Source: Bryoerythrophyllum caledonicum (taxonomy: Eukaryota > Streptophyta > Bryopsida > Pottiales > Pottiaceae). Taken from it: DNA of 64,000 bases. The stretch spans positions 3,004,180 to 3,068,179 of the forward strand of contig OZ020526.1 of assembly GCA_963971425.1 (NCBI GenBank), in the 5' to 3' direction. The position numbers and the translations under genes are program-made. The first letter of the stretch is position 1. The number at the start of each line of letters is the position of its first letter. The notes under the pieces are model-generated. The model saw only the letters and a program-made list of their open reading frames with translations. It searched no databases and had not been told where the DNA came from. Positions 10,457-24,365 of this stretch are shown here, piece after piece.

Positions 10457-13400
10457 CTGGTCTACGAGCTTCATGGGATCGTCTAGGACTCTATAGGAAC
10501 GCGGCCACTAGGGTTTGACTTTTTAGGATTTGTGTTATTGGTTGCGGCGGCTAGGGTTTGGATTGTTGGTTGCGGCGGCTAGGGTTTGAATTAGGTTGGC
10601 GGTTTTTTCTACATGGCTGCTGGGGTTTAGCTTTGTGGGCTGGTGTGCATAGCTGCAATCACAGATTAATTGTCGCACTATGGACTACCTCACCGTTTCA
10701 ATTCTCGGTGGTTTTGAAGCCAACATTTCAGTACTATGCTGTGGGCTACACTCAGTAGTTAATGGCTATTATCATGTGTAAATATTGGACTTCTAATGGA
10801 TTTGAAATTTTAGAGATATTGAAGTTGGTGTATTTATTTCTGTGATCAATGATTGATATTGCTTCACCTCATTCAATCGTATTGACCTATACTTTGAGTT
10901 TCCTAGTTTTGATTCTGTAATGAGACAGAGTTAGAGAAGCTTACCAAGCTCGCGTGATTTGCCTTGAAGCTCCACTTGCCTCCTCCAATCTACACACAAA
11001 GCTAACTATAATTAACAAATGAACTAATGAAGACACTTGGTTTTGATGTTGCAATTCTAGGAGAGCTCACCTTTAAAAGTGGGAAACCTTATATGCACGT
11101 TGAAACCTTGTGCCTCAAGTTGAATAGTCCAATTTTTTTATTTTAGGACTTTGGAAATTTTACTTTGTTTTCTATTTGTTTAAACTTTTTACTTATTATA
11201 TTAAATTATTCTGGTATATAAAATATATAGATACTTGGGAGTTTTCATCACATAGTTTCAACAAAGCACTGTATAAATTTTATGCAGGTTCCGCAAGTAG
11301 GAAAGAGTGGAAGAGCATGTCTATCAACAGTGGGGGAATGGTGATTTAATGTTAAGCGCCATCAAATATCGGTGCTTCTATCGCTAATACTTGCAACATA
11401 TCTTGAGGTGAGAAATTATACTTGCAACGTATTTTGAGGTGAAAAATTACTTTGTTATTCATTTTTGAAATTGATTCCCGATTGATCTTTTGTTTTGTGT
11501 TGTTAGAATGAACTACATTTGGAATTAGAAATCCTTTCTTGTATTAGCGGTTGTAACAACTTTCAATGGTGTCAATAATAACAAGTAATATTATTTCTAC
11601 ATTAACCCAAGTCAATCATTTGCCCACATGATCACGCATTGTAAGGCAAGGAACCAAAAAAACTTCTTCTTTTCCACATAAAACTTAGAGATCTTTATAT
11701 TATTTTCATTTTATTTTCTCTCTCAAATGATGTGGTATAAACCTTCTCTTTCACCATAATACATACGGATTTTCATTCTAAGACATGGTTACGTCACAAA
11801 AAAATAAAGCGCAACTTGGTAAGTTTTGAATCTCTACCCCTTCTACAATGGTTTCAAATATGCTACACCCCTTTTAAACCTCTAAAACCTCATGTAGAAG
11901 AATATAACATCATCATTAATATAGTGGTAATGAACTTAAACATTTTGTAGTGCAAAGACTCGACACCAAGTAAAGTCAAAGAAAATTCCCCTCAACCTAG
12001 GAAAGAAAGTTAACCGTGTTGGCTACTTCAAACTTTCATCTTTCAATTCATGCGGTCAATCTTTATACTTAATAAGTATGAACTAAGGTCGTACGCTTAG
12101 ACGTATCCATAAAACCTTTTTGTTTCCTACTTTACTCATGGCACAAGAATGAGCGGTTTAGAAGAGATTTTGTTGTGGAAATGCCTGTCCTTTAGGGATT
12201 AATCCCTAAGAGCCCAAGTGTACGTGGGGGGTACGTTTTAGATTTTGGGCAGGTTACTAAAATTCTAAACTAAATCTTTAAATAATTTTTTTTATTATAC
12301 TAGATTGTCCCTGATAAGAGCTCCATGGAGATATTTTTAATTTGCTTTTTGGATTCATGGTGTGAAAGTTAGTACCACTGAAAGTTAGAAATGGGGACTC
12401 CAGGGAGCTCTAAAATATTGCTGAGAGTCTCTATTGACATTGAGATTTTCCATACAAGTAGATAATATTACCTTCTTTGAAAATTAAAAAAAATCTTGTC
12501 TGTAGTGTAAAAAATAATTTTAATTGAAGTCTAACATTTTTACACCTTTCGGGCAAGCGGGGAAAAAAACTTATTCTTTTCTACATAAAACCTAGAGATC
12601 TTCATATTTTTCACTTTTTATTTTTTCAACAAGAATATGTGGCATAAATCTTCTTATTGACCGTTTGGAATATCATTCTAAAACACATTAAATTCTCAAA
12701 AGAATATATTGTGAATTGACAAATTTTGAACATCCACTCCTTGCACACTTGTTTTGAATATGCTACACCCCTTCTCTACCTCTGAAAATTGGTGTAATGG
12801 GAACTAACATCATGCTTAACACTATGGTAAAAGATTTAGACCTTCTGTAGTGCAAAAATTTAATACAAAAAGTCAAATCAAAGTCTGCTGATCCGCTCAA
12901 TGCACGGAATATAATCAACCATTTTCTTGACTTGAAACACTATAATCTTTCAATCCGTGTGGTCAAAGTATATGAATTTTTTTGAGTATGTTACTTAGTA
13001 AGTCTTGATGGAGATCCTACGGTCAAAAGGATAAATTTAAGGTTTTATTTCCTTCCTTATCCATTGCACTAGAATGAATAATTTTGAAGTGTTTTTGGTG
13101 TGAAATTGTCACGGGCTTTTAGGGGTTAAGTAACATACTCACAAAGTTTCATAAAATGTACCGCACAGATTGAATTTTTTTTTATTCATAGTAGACAAGA
13201 TTGGTTCATTTTTTCCCTAGATTGAGTCGATTACTGGAATTTTACTTTACTTGGTTTCAAAAGTTTGAATACATAGGGTCTAGATTCATTACCATTATGT
13301 TACGAATGATATCAGTTCCTTGTACACCAATGTTTAGGGATGGAGAAGAAGTGTAGCATATTGGAAGACACTTTGCAAGGAGTTGACGCTCTTCAAATAT

Positions 13401-13575
13401 TAATTTTTTTCATTTCAAAGAAGTTTATCAAAAGGTTTAGTATCATCATCATGTGATGAATACTAAATATGTGATCAGAAACATATCTTATATCAATTGA
13501 ATGGTGCTTTAGAGGTTAACAATTAGTATATGTATTTTGACTAATGTGCAACTATAATGTTTTTTTTTCTCAATA

Positions 13576-16077
13576 GTGATAATGGAGAGCCGCACGATTC
13601 AGACTCCTTTGATACGGCCACACATCAAAAGGGACAATATACCTTCAAATAGCTTTGTGGGGGCCCAATTAGTACGAGCAGCACGTGCAAGGCAAATTCA
13701 ACAGAGATCTGTTGGGATCATGACTTCTGAATTGGAAAGGGCAGTAGAATTGCTTTCAGAAAGAAGAGATGTGGTGGGCTTAGCAACCAGGGAGCATGCA
13801 TTCAAAAGTGGCATGGAATTGAATGGGTCGAAGTTGTTTCCATTTGAGGTGGCGGTGCGTATCACTAGGGTAGATGATGCATTGCATTGGACCGGAGAGA
13901 TTGTAGGAGAACGCCTTGGCATGTGTGTGGGCTTGATCATTCTTTGGCTTGATCGATCTTTGCTACATGTAGTGGCTGTAGAACCTGATATCACAGGTGT
14001 CCATGGTGACATTGGATCACAGATAGCGCCTACAGAAGTGATGGCCGCAGAATTTGATTTTCCTGAGTTCATCAACACACCAGGATCCACCGAGAGGTCT
14101 CGACGCATTAGTCATGCTTCAAACTCCATAGATGAAAATTCGCCGTTTTTCCAATCTACTCCCTCAAATATTCAAGATTTGTCCCATGTAGATGGATTTG
14201 CTTATGTTAGACCAGCACGTCGTCCATATTCTATGCAAAATAGGAGAATGAGAGATTCAAGGGAGCCATCATTGGCAGAAGCTGCACCATCTAAGGTATT
14301 GCTTAGAAGCGTGCAAATTGCAATGGCACTAGGAGGATGCAAATGCAATTGTTTGAGGGACGTTCCAGCAAGATATCTATTGGACATGCAATATAATGCA
14401 TGGGGTAATGAGTTTTCAGTTCGAAGTACGTGGATGAAACAGATGTTGGTTTTTTTTTACACAAGGACGGAAGGAACTCGTCGAGATAAGTTTGTAACAA
14501 AATTAGATGGGAAAGAAGTTTGCAATGCTTGCTACGCTCTTGGGGTTGGATATTCACCGAGGCGCTTTAAGCAATTGAAGAAGAACTGTCTAATATATGG
14601 AAGAGTGACATCGATTCACGGCAATACCCTTTCAGATCCGATAAGAGAGAGTACTAGAATGTCTGCAGCAGAGGCTTGCTTTAAATCGTTTGTCGATGTA
14701 GCTGGTTGTCCTCAACCTCATCGTTGTATTCGCCGTAAGAGTAACAACGAAGTGGTGCCTCTCATTCTCCTTCCTATGAATACATCCAAATTTGATGTAT
14801 TCAATTACGTGAACGAGGAGGTCAAGAGAATTTGTAATGGAGAAACCATTTCTATGAGTTTGTTCCGGAGGATGTGGCGCATCAAGTATCCCCACGTTTA
14901 GGTACCTCCATTCTCGAGATTCTCAAAGTGTTATCATTGTTGGGAGTATAAATGTGCCATGGAGTGAACCACCAATGCGGATGCAAGGATAAAGATAAAG
15001 GAGTTGTTTATGTTGCATCTGCACAACCAGATAGAAGAACGTAGGCATTATTGGATATTCAAGAGGTCGTGTTATATTAGCCCTGAGTTGTACATGTGCA
15101 TCATAGTGGATGGCAAGGACCAAAACACGACCATGGTACCGAGGATGCGACAGTCTGTGAAGAACATTGTACACCGGTTTGTGAAGACCCATCTGTGTGG
15201 TGCTCTTGTACATGGAATTGGTTTATATTGCGACGTGTGGTTTGGAGCTCACCACAAACACGATAGCAACCAAGTCGTGAGTACATTGTTGTACGTGATA
15301 GGAGATGTGCTGCGGAGGAAGGGCTTTCTGCCACCAACATTGCGAATCCAGGTAGACAACTGCACACGCAAGAATAAAAACATTAATATGTTTGCTCTAT
15401 GTGCTACATTGGTGGGATTGGGATTTTTTCAGGAGGTGGAACTATCTTTTCTTATAGAGGGCCATACATACAAAGATATTGATCAACGCTTCAGTTTTAT
15501 ATCAAATACGTTGAAGAGGTCGGACGTGGACTCGTTGTAGGAAATGATGAGTCCTTTAGAATGAGGAACATCTCCTACGGAGGCATTTGTTAGCGCCCGG
15601 CTGCTAGAGAATGTATGGAATTGGAAATTGTTCATAACTCCTCACTTACTGACAGGTCAGGATTCATTAGTGGACATAACATTTCCGCACCACATGCGAT
15701 TCTATATGGACAATCGAGAAGGGACTCGTGTGGTTCGAGTACAACACAAGCATTATTGCAAGGATCCATGGGGACCGGAGGCATGGACGAAAATTTTGAG
15801 GTCGTTGCCAAGTAGGGATGAACGACCATCATTTGCGGAAGTATTTGGAGCGGACTTCATTTTATATACAATCGTTGGATGACTTCATTGTATATAAACA
15901 AAGGTGCATCCAAAGATTGCAGCATAAGGACAAGAATCGTGAGACAAAAGTAGAGGTTGAAAGATTGAAACTCTATTTAGCTGAATTTCCACTCAAAGAT
16001 TGTAGCAATGAGCATCGTTCCTCACCGTTTTGGCCTTCAGAGTTCACCAACACCGGACCTACAGAGAGTGCATCTTT

Positions 16078-16108
<31 letters not shown>

Positions 16109-16777
16109 TGCGAGATAGATGTCGTAGAGCAGGTAGTGGCGATGCTTCCAAATGCCGAGGCTCGAGGATACTTTGGTCCTCGTAGAGGAAGACCCTCTAA
16201 TCAAGCACTGCGCAGGGCACAACAAACAGAGCGCAACTACGTTGAGGAAAGAGCCGAAGAAGGAACAATGTATGAAGGTAATCACGACCCATTTCCACCA
16301 TTTAATCTACAATCTGATATCTGTTGTGGACAATTTGTAGCCTTGAGTGTTGATCGAGCAGAAATAGAAGGCGGTGTACCATTCTATGTGGGAAAAGTGA
16401 TTGAGGAAGGAAAAAACTGATGGAGACTTAAGATAAAGGTTTGTTGGTATTGGCCCAACATCCAAAGAGGGGTTGTTGATGGACATGGGTCTTCTGCACA
16501 GCGGTATGCAAATTGCATGGACTCAATCTGGGAGCCATCTGGGGAGAGCCACAGTTGGATAGAGAAAGATGCATGCATTTTTTCATGGGTAGACACACCT
16601 GAAAGAACCATGTCAGGGGCCAACGGGTGGAGAAACCGCAATGTATTTGGAGTGCATGTTGAAAGTTGGATTCGCATTCTTCAATCGGTAAAGGCTCACA
16701 TACTACAATATATTGCAATGCAAACCGAAGCTATCGATGACGACCGTTTGCAAGCAGCCCTAAATTCTATGGAGTAG
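13576..16777 (+). pseudogene. DUF7869-like protein, candidate DDE-type transposase, decayed
   Basis: About 1,060 codons follow a CTCAATAG acceptor. One frame runs 13576-15880 with stops at 14899 (TAG), a TGA before 15004, 15538 (TAG) and a TGA near 15560. The frame then shifts near 15850 and continues to 16777 with a TGA at 16418-16420. A Cys segment (GGCKCNCLRDV, residue about 254) precedes a KEVCNACYALGVGYSPRRF block. The central domain has CIIVDGKDQN (Asp 15109-15111), LRIQVDNCTRKNKN (Asp 15355-15357) and LIEGHTYKDIDQRFS (Asp 15475-15483). That D / DN..NKN / GHT..D pattern is what I remember for DUF7869 proteins and looks like an RNase H-fold acidic triad. A C-terminal PFYVGKV...WYWP segment also fits that family. 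Transposase activity is inference. Confidence 0.65.
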
Positions 16778-17341
16778 ATAGTGTGCCTTTTTGAGAGTAT
16801 ACTAGTTGTGTATGGTAATTGATATATAGTGTATGTGTAAGAGTAGTATATTCTAAGGGTGAGGTAAGACGTTATGTCATTAATCCTTTAAAGTTGTGTT
16901 TACTATTAGTGCTAAGTCCAATTGTAGAAGCATCTATATTTAGTTTCCACCATTGTATGCATTATGTACTACGTAGAATATCTTTTAATCAATTGCCAAC
17001 CCTTGCATAAAGTATGTTTTTTTGTGATTACGCCTGTTTGTATACAACAATCCTTCAAATATATCTTTGAAATATTGTGAAACTATATTAAATACACATT
17101 TATCTAGTATTGACGAGGGGCCACCAAAAATTAGTTGAAAATGCCAAAAAATCGCTTCCAATATTAAGAACCATGATTGTACGTAATATTGTTGCAGAAG
17201 CTCAATTTTTTTTCCTTTGGAAAACATTTTTTTTCTTTGATTTTTTTTTTCTGGCAATTTTGCCACTTTTGTTCGCAATGGCCGCCGTTGTATCCAAGTG
17301 CACTTTTAAATGGCCAAGTGCATAATTGCTTAATTGCGGGT
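16778..17341. other. AT-rich spacer
   Basis: No gene is supported. It contains T-runs (17205-17260) and ends where homology to the retrotransposon ORF2 begins. Confidence 0.6.
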
Positions 17342-20300
17342 TTAATAGATAAAAAATATGCCTTCCTGGGCAACATCAAAAAAATCTCCACCCCAATGCA
17401 CATATCCCCTTACCTTCAAATTATTAAAATCAATAACTATCCACTGCAACTATGGCTAGTGCTCCACATGTGTATGCCATCTCACCCCGAAGACACTAGA
17501 CTTATTAATGACATACAAAACACTATGACATCTCAAATAAGTAACAATCCCAACCACACATATATACTATGCGGAGACTTTAATAGAGATATAGCATTAA
17601 TTGGATGCCAAAACGGAAACCATAGCACCCTTCCCCAAACCATCGATTATCAATGGCGCCAATACATAGAAAACTTAAACTTCACATACATAAAAACCGA
17701 TACACAATTCTCTAGACAAGGCGGCTACAACTGTAGCGACTGGAGTCTAATAGATGGATTTTATATAAATACCAACAATAATACACAATACACCTCCACA
17801 ACAAACAAATATATTATTCTCAACTCGGACCACTCACCTATACATTTACACATACCAAATAACACCTTAATTAATAGAACTCCCACAACTCTAAACAATG
17901 ATACTATACGCATACTCAACCCCATTCCAAAAGGTAACTTAGAAAAATTCAACACAAAATATTTTGAAGAACAATCCATGCTAATAGACTCCCTCATAAA
18001 TACTCTTGAAAACAACAATCAACTATCACAAGTACAATGGCAAGAAGCATGTGAAATCCTAGATATACTCATCAAAGAAATCTCCAACACACTAGAACAA
18101 ACTTGTAGAGCCCACCCAATACCCCAATTAACAAACAGAATATCTCAACAAGGAGGATATCTACCACCCAAACTCTCTAAAACTTGGAAACAACATCTTA
18201 CTACATACCATGTTATACGAAAAACTATAAGACTTGTGAAAAATAATTCCCAATGGCGCAACCACCCCATATATAATGAACTACTAACTCTACAAAATAC
18301 CCAAATTCCCACCCCACCGCCCCCGGATATGCCCCATGATACATGGATAAAAGATATCGCACTAATTGCAAAAAATGCCAACATACAAGCCAGAAATATA
18401 ACTTCAAAACACACCAAAGATAACATTAAAAAAGCCATCTCAAATTATAGACAACTATACGAAATCAGCCCTAAGAAAATTAATACAAGAGTCTTCAAGA
18501 ACCTAGAATCCCCACCACTTGATTGTATCACAGATCAATCTAATAATATTCTAACTAGCCCCAAAGACATTGCGAATGAAATATTCAACCAACAAACAAA
18601 AACCAATAGACCAACAGTACCAACATGTAACTACCAACTACAACATCAAAACAAATGTACATGTGCAGTACGCCAATATCCATGGCATGACCTTGATGGA
18701 TATACCCTGGAGAAAAGAAGTGAACTAGAAATCCCACTACATCAATACCTTAATAGAGCCACATATGACACATGCCTTCAAAATCTTGGTAACAACAAAG
18801 CCCCAGGCCCAGACCGCATACTAAATTCAATACTCAAAAACATGCCTCTAAGATTTCATAAATTACTATTCTTATTCTTCTCTCACTGTTATAAACAAAA
18901 ACAAATACCGACTTCATAGAAATCAAGTGCAACAATCTTACTATACAAAAAAGGTGACCCATCTATACTACCCAACCATAGACCAAATGCACTAGCTAAC
19001 ACAATATACAAATTCTTCACTAGTACACTCACCTCTATACTATCCTCATACGGCAAAAAATTCAAAATCCTACATGATAGCCAAGAAGGATTTAGAGCAT
19101 AGAGAAGCACCGCTCGACAAATACAAACTATAATAGCTGCACTAGAAGACGCAAAATTCACTAACCAAGATATATACATATTATACGTTGATTTTAAAAA
19201 CGCCTTTGACTCAATAGACCATGCCCGACTACTAGCAATAATGATGGACCTTGGTTACCCAAAAGATGCCACTACACTTGTAGGAAATATTTACTTCCAA
19301 TCATCCACTCACTATATTGGTGAACACTTTGGGAAAACAAAACCCATACCTATACAAAGAGGAACCATACAAGGAGACACCCTTAGCCCATATTTATTCA
19401 TTATATTCTTAGAACCACTACTCACATGGTTAGAACGAGGCAACAACGGATACACGTTTGGCACATTACAAGTCACAATAAACTTTGTCGCATATGCAGA
19501 TGACCTCGCCGTCAAAACTAACAAAATCAAACATATACAAATACAACTCAACAAAATTGATAGATATTGTAAATGGGCCGGTATGGACGTAGGTTTCCCA
19601 AAATGTGCCGCTACCGGATGCCCAACAAATCCAAATTAAACCCAACCACTTTCAAAGCCCTAATACAAGCCTCTAACATCAATTACCGCAATCAACCAAT
19701 CCCCACACTACACCAAAATGAACCGTACATATACTTAGGTACCAATCTTGTCCCCTCACTAAAATGGAAAATCCAAATTCACACTACAACTACGAAACTC
19801 ATCAAACAATGCAAAGAACTAACAACTTGCCCGGTCACCATGAAACAAAAAATAAAAATAATTGATACCGTACTACGCCCAGGCGTGGCATACAGTTTCT
19901 ACAGTGTACCATACTCTATACCAGCTATCAAAAAACTTGATCAAAAAATAATAGCCATACAAAAAACCATATGTGGATTACCAAAATGTATGTCAAACGC
20001 AATAACACAACTTCCACACAACCTATTTGGACTAGAAGCTTTCTCCCTCAAAAACGCATACCTCAGATGTATAGGCGAACAACTACAAAATGCGTTAAAC
20101 GATAAAGGTAGACTTGGAAAAATATACAATGGATTAACTCAATATGTACTTGCCCAATACGGTGGCGCCGAATACATACCCAGAATTAAAAAAAGTGATT
20201 GCATAAGATCACCAATAACACAAACACTCTTCTTGTAAAAACATATTGTTAAAGCCCACCTTAAAAGTACGCTCCCAAACTTCCTCATTAATCCTACAAC

Positions 20301-23300
20301 ACTAGAAATACTATGGCGCCAAGAAACACTAAACCACAACACACTCAATGCCAACTCTCCCAAAAGCTTCTTCAAAAATTCCTCTCAAAAAATATTTTTG
20401 AACTAACCCAAATTACTTCACCCAACGGCACACACATCATGAACAATGAAGACTTCAAAACATATCATTTCACCCCATCCAAACTATTAAAAAGTGCCCT
20501 GAATGTTGCTAAACAACTATTTTGCCACCCCACTTGCCCCACTACATGTCATACCCCTTGTAACATACACCCATATTCTCATACATTTAAAGACTCATTC
20601 ATCACCTCCAACAATAGCATCACCCCAAGAAATATCCCCACACCAATCAATCCCCTTAACCCCCCACATAAATACCATCCCCGTCCTCCAACATACATCC
20701 CCAAAAACCCTACCACATATCCCATTAATAACATCATACACCATAAACATATCCAACACAAAAGACACAAATAACATACAAAATACCTACACAAAATATT
20801 TATGCCAATGGCGACACAATGATAATATATACAATAAATGGCTTCCCCAAAGAAACCTCTTTCCACGACACGATACCAATACCTCCACACATAATACCGA
20901 AAAATTAAAACAATACTACCAAAAAATTCAAAACAAAACATACTCAGAAATCATCCTAGCCCACCACCCCCAAGAACAATTCTCAGACTCAAGATCCGTA
21001 ACACCACCCATAATTATCCCACTCTTAAACATCTACAAAACAGAATGCAATCCCGAAAACGATATCCTTACATCCTCAAAAACAATTCAAATAGATAACA
21101 ACCAAGCACATTTATATGAAGAAAATGGCCGACATTTACTCACCATCCCCGTTACTCGACTCCAATGGTTATGGAATCAATATAAAACACAATTAAAAAT
21201 TCCTGTAAACATTAAACCAAAGACCCAACCCTTTGAAACCGAAATAATATGGCTATACCAAAGATATAAGTACCGAATACCAAAAATTGACCCCCTAAAA
21301 AATGCGCAATACACAATACCCACTCCCATTTTAGACTCATTGATCTCATCCTTTAACATCAAACAATCATACTTTTCTTCCCCGGTCACATGTTCCACCA
21401 AACTAAAAAAATTCTATTCACCTTATGAAAGAGACAAAATATTCGGATCCCTAGGCAAGGCCTTTGACTATGAATGGATAGGTAATGGTATAGCTCACCC
21501 CCACAATGAGAAAGACATGGAACAAGCCATACATTGGGCTAGACTTGCCGCCAAACATGATCCAAATAACACAAATACAATCATCATGACACCGAACAAC
21601 AATTGGTACCAAAACAACAACCAACATTCAAACCCATTTCCAGATTGCCATATCATCGCACTATTTGAGGCAGATACAATACCATACGAAGAACCTACCA
21701 TTCCACCCGAGCTAAAAAAACCCCGAATCGAGCCATCTACATTACAAATACTATGCGTCCATCATCAAAATCAAACCATTGGTTCACTAGAACAACTTAA
21801 TGAACTCACCTCCATAACAGACAATTTAAACATACACCGACTATACACAAAACCGGCCCTACCAACACCTATACAAACCCTCGTAAGCACAAGCAAAACT
21901 GGTCAAAACTAAACTATGTCAACAACACATTAAACTACTCCGTCACACCTCCCCCTCTCCCAGACTACCCAACTCATACCACACCAAAATTTAACCCCGC
22001 ACACAGTTATTACACCGACGGCTCCTTTAAACCACCAGAACAAATTAGCCCGGGATCTTGGCGCAGAGAAAAAGCTGGCTATGGCATTTATAATTCTACC
22101 AAAGAAATTAAACTAGCCAAAAGACTCCACGGATTACAAAATATCCCCAGAGTAGAACTCATGGCCATCCACAAAACACTACAAATCATCACAATAAAAT
22201 ACAATAATGGACCTGCACATATATTCACCGATTGTATAAATGCACTCTACCTACTAAACACCCAAATAACACGCCTTACCCTTCACAATAGCCACCCCGA
22301 CCAAACCATATTAACGTCAATGGTCCAAATATTACAAAACCGTACACAAATCACAACCCTCCACAAAGTAAGAGCCCATGCCAACATTGATGGCAACGAA
22401 CAAGTAGATAAATTAGCAAAAGAAGGCCGAGAAAAAACACACAAAAATGCCAAAGACCCGCACGAACATGCCCATGCCACCCCATACTATTTTCAAAAAG
22501 AAGATTGGCCTTCCAAAGAAGATACCCTCGACAAAGGCCCAATCAGATTTTTGAGCAAATATCTCAAAAAACAAGACCTCTACAACAACCTTGATACAAT
22601 CTCAGACAACTTCCCTAACACAGAAAAGTGGACTAACAACAACGACATAGACAATGAACTCTCCACTAACTTTTGGAAAAACCCCATTATCACCGACTCA
22701 CAAATCACATGCCTTATCAAATTCCGTACCGGTCAATACATGGGAAACGCCCGTAAATAACTCTTCTTTGGAACGGAACGATTCCCATCCATAACATGCC
22801 CCATATGCCCCTCAACGGACCCCAACACATGGCTTCATGTTCTACTCAAATGCCAAAACCTCCACATACACTCTCTTATTGTTAAAAGACATAATAAAGC
22901 GGTATGGGAAGTCCAAAAACTAATCACCTCCTACAATAAATCGAGATGTTTTATACTAATGAACGCCGGCACCTTTAATAACAATCCACAAGAAAATATG
23001 GTCCCCCTTGGCTACTCCCATGCTCATGTGAGACTCAAAGATGTCATGTAATGCTAGACTCAAACCGGACATTCTCTGTGTTAAAGGCTTACCAGACAAT
23101 GACCCACCACCTGATCACATTAACCAAAACTACACCATTCGATTCATTGAATTCACATTTTGCAATGATAGATTTTCCCCGGAAACAATTCAAAACAAAA
23201 TAGATAAATATCAACCCCTTATTGACGACATCATCGCCCTTGGATGGAATGTAGACCCCCTCATTGTAATCATGGCCGGCGCTCGTGCCACTACCTTTAT

Positions 23301-23469
23301 CCCATCTATGAAAATTCTTGAGGATACCTTCAAAATTTCCATTGAAAAAATTAACACCTCCTTTAAAAACATTAATACCGTTGCTATTCAATATGCCATG
23401 TCCATTCTTCTACATAAACGCAAAATCGAAAACAATCAAGCCCTCCCCGATGCACAGGACCCCCCCTAA
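17342..23469 (+). pseudogene. ORF2 remnant of copy 1 (EN-RT-RNH-CCHC-RLE)
   Basis: Recognisable blocks in order: partial APE-type endonuclease (CGDFNRDIALIG; NSDHSPIHL), reverse transcriptase (IQRGTIQGDTLSP; AYADDLA at about 19,493), a Cys-rich CHPTCPTTCHTPC block, RNase H (YYTDGSFK at about 22,010; HANIDGNEQVDKLAKEG), a CPIC...H...C finger, and a C-terminal LKPDILC...FIEFTFCNDRF segment. Nonsense changes include TGG to TAG (about 18,917), GAG to TAG (about 19,101), a TAA near 20,236 and CAA to TAA near 22,757. Compared with copy 2, single-base deletions occur near 19,625 (A run) and 20,350 (C run). It is clearly dead. Confidence 0.85.
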
Positions 23470-23718
23470 ATTCTTCCCCCACCTTGATTTAGCATGAACT
23501 GCTAGTTTTGAGGTTTTTGACTGCTTGCTTGGTTTGTGGTTGGTTAGTTGGCTAGTTGCTTGGTTAGTGATTGGTTGGTTAGTTAGTTGGTCTATGGTTC
23601 TTTGGCTACTTGTTACATAGTGTCTACCCCCGAGAGAGGGGAGTAGTTCCAGCTTACTAATTCCTTGTCCAGTGGGCATGGTCTTAGTAGTGGAACGAAC
23701 AGACACTTTATTCATGAC

Positions 23719-23753
23719 GGTCTCCTTTGGAGACCAGCGTTCTTCTTCTTCTT
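23719..23753 (+). terminator. 3' hairpin and (TTC)n tail of copy 1
   Basis: Perfect 7-bp stem GGTCTCC / GGAGACC with a TTT loop (23719-23735), then the (TTC)n tail to about 23753. It occupies the same place as the hairpins of copies 2 and 3 but uses different paired bases. It probably marks the RNA 3' end recognised by the reverse transcriptase. Confidence 0.8.
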
Positions 23754-24365
23754 GTCATTAGGAGCACAAAATTTTGCACCTTTGACCATGCTCTTGAAAT
23801 TAAGAACTAAGAAGGTCTCTGATTGAGAATTGAGAATTGAGAGTCTGATCGACCGAGAGTATCTGGAGAGGGACATAGCAAATCCATTTCGAGGCGTCGA
23901 ACGGGCAGGAGGGTCGTGGACTCGGTCATGGCAAGGCAAAGTCGAATCAGAAACTTTGTGATTTCCGGTGCATTCTCGTTCTTGCATCCTCTTCTTTTTT
24001 TTAGTAGTAGTTGAATGGTTATCTTGCGTTACGTGGTCTGGAAGGGAAATTTTTTTTGGTTGGATCTCGTTTTTGTGACTGGCATCATGTAGGGAGCTAT
24101 TTAGAGAGGAGAATGTGGGGCTCCTTACAGGGTACGCCGTTGTTAATAGAGAGGCTCCTAAATTGATCATGACCACGGAGATTCTGTGCAATGTTCAGGA
24201 GAATTACTTTATTCAGACATCCTGGTTTAGGGCTATAGCTTTGTAGAATCCAAATTTACAGTACCAAGGCAGAGTAGTCTTTCTAAAATGATCTGTAGTA
24301 ACATGTGCTTTTCTCGTATTTATGACAGAGAGGTCTCATTTCTCTTTAGATTTTGGGATTTGCAG

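Larger units (their letters stand above)
9590..10600. promoter_or_regulatory. telo-box/GGTATCAA-rich region around the assembly gap
   Basis: The words GGGTATCAA/GGGTATTAA recur between 9600 and 9735. Plant telo-box sequence (TAGGGTTT) occurs at about 9694, 9706, 9833, 9930, 10508, 10550 and 10578, several times as GGCGGCTAGGGTTT. Telo-boxes are common near transcription start sites of plant translation and replication genes. No clear gene follows, and the strand is Gly/Pro-rich low-complexity sequence in all frames. This may be a promoter/5' region or a short repeat element. Confidence 0.35.
8740..13400. repeat. three diverged ~0.55-kb repeat units plus inverted pieces
   Basis: Three direct units lie at about 8940-9490, 11570-12110 and 12500-13060. 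Each carries, in order, a TTCCACATAAAACTT-like block, TGAATATGCTACACYCCTT with CTACCTCTGA, AACATCAT, TGTAGTGCAAA, CTTTCAATCCGTGYGGTC and GATCCTACGGT. Inverted pieces occur at about 8740-8830 (TTGACCGCCCGGATCGAAAG) and about 13350-13370 (GTGTAGCATATTGGAA). Inverted plus direct copies suggest the ends of a foldback-like or large DNA element. The units stop about 0.2 kb before the DUF7869-like gene. Borders are approximate. Confidence 0.65.
17342..23753 (+). mobile_element. non-LTR retrotransposon copy 1, 5' truncated (Dualen/RandI-like)
   Basis: Homology to copies 2 and 3 begins abruptly inside the endonuclease domain at about 17,342-17,350 (KKYAFLGNI; copy 2 has KNYAFPGNI at about 33,660). It runs to a 3' hairpin and (TTC)n tail at 23,753. 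5' truncation is the usual outcome of incomplete target-primed reverse transcription. No clear target duplication was found. Copy 1 resembles copy 2 far more than copy 3, so copies 1 and 2 belong to one subfamily. Confidence 0.9.
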
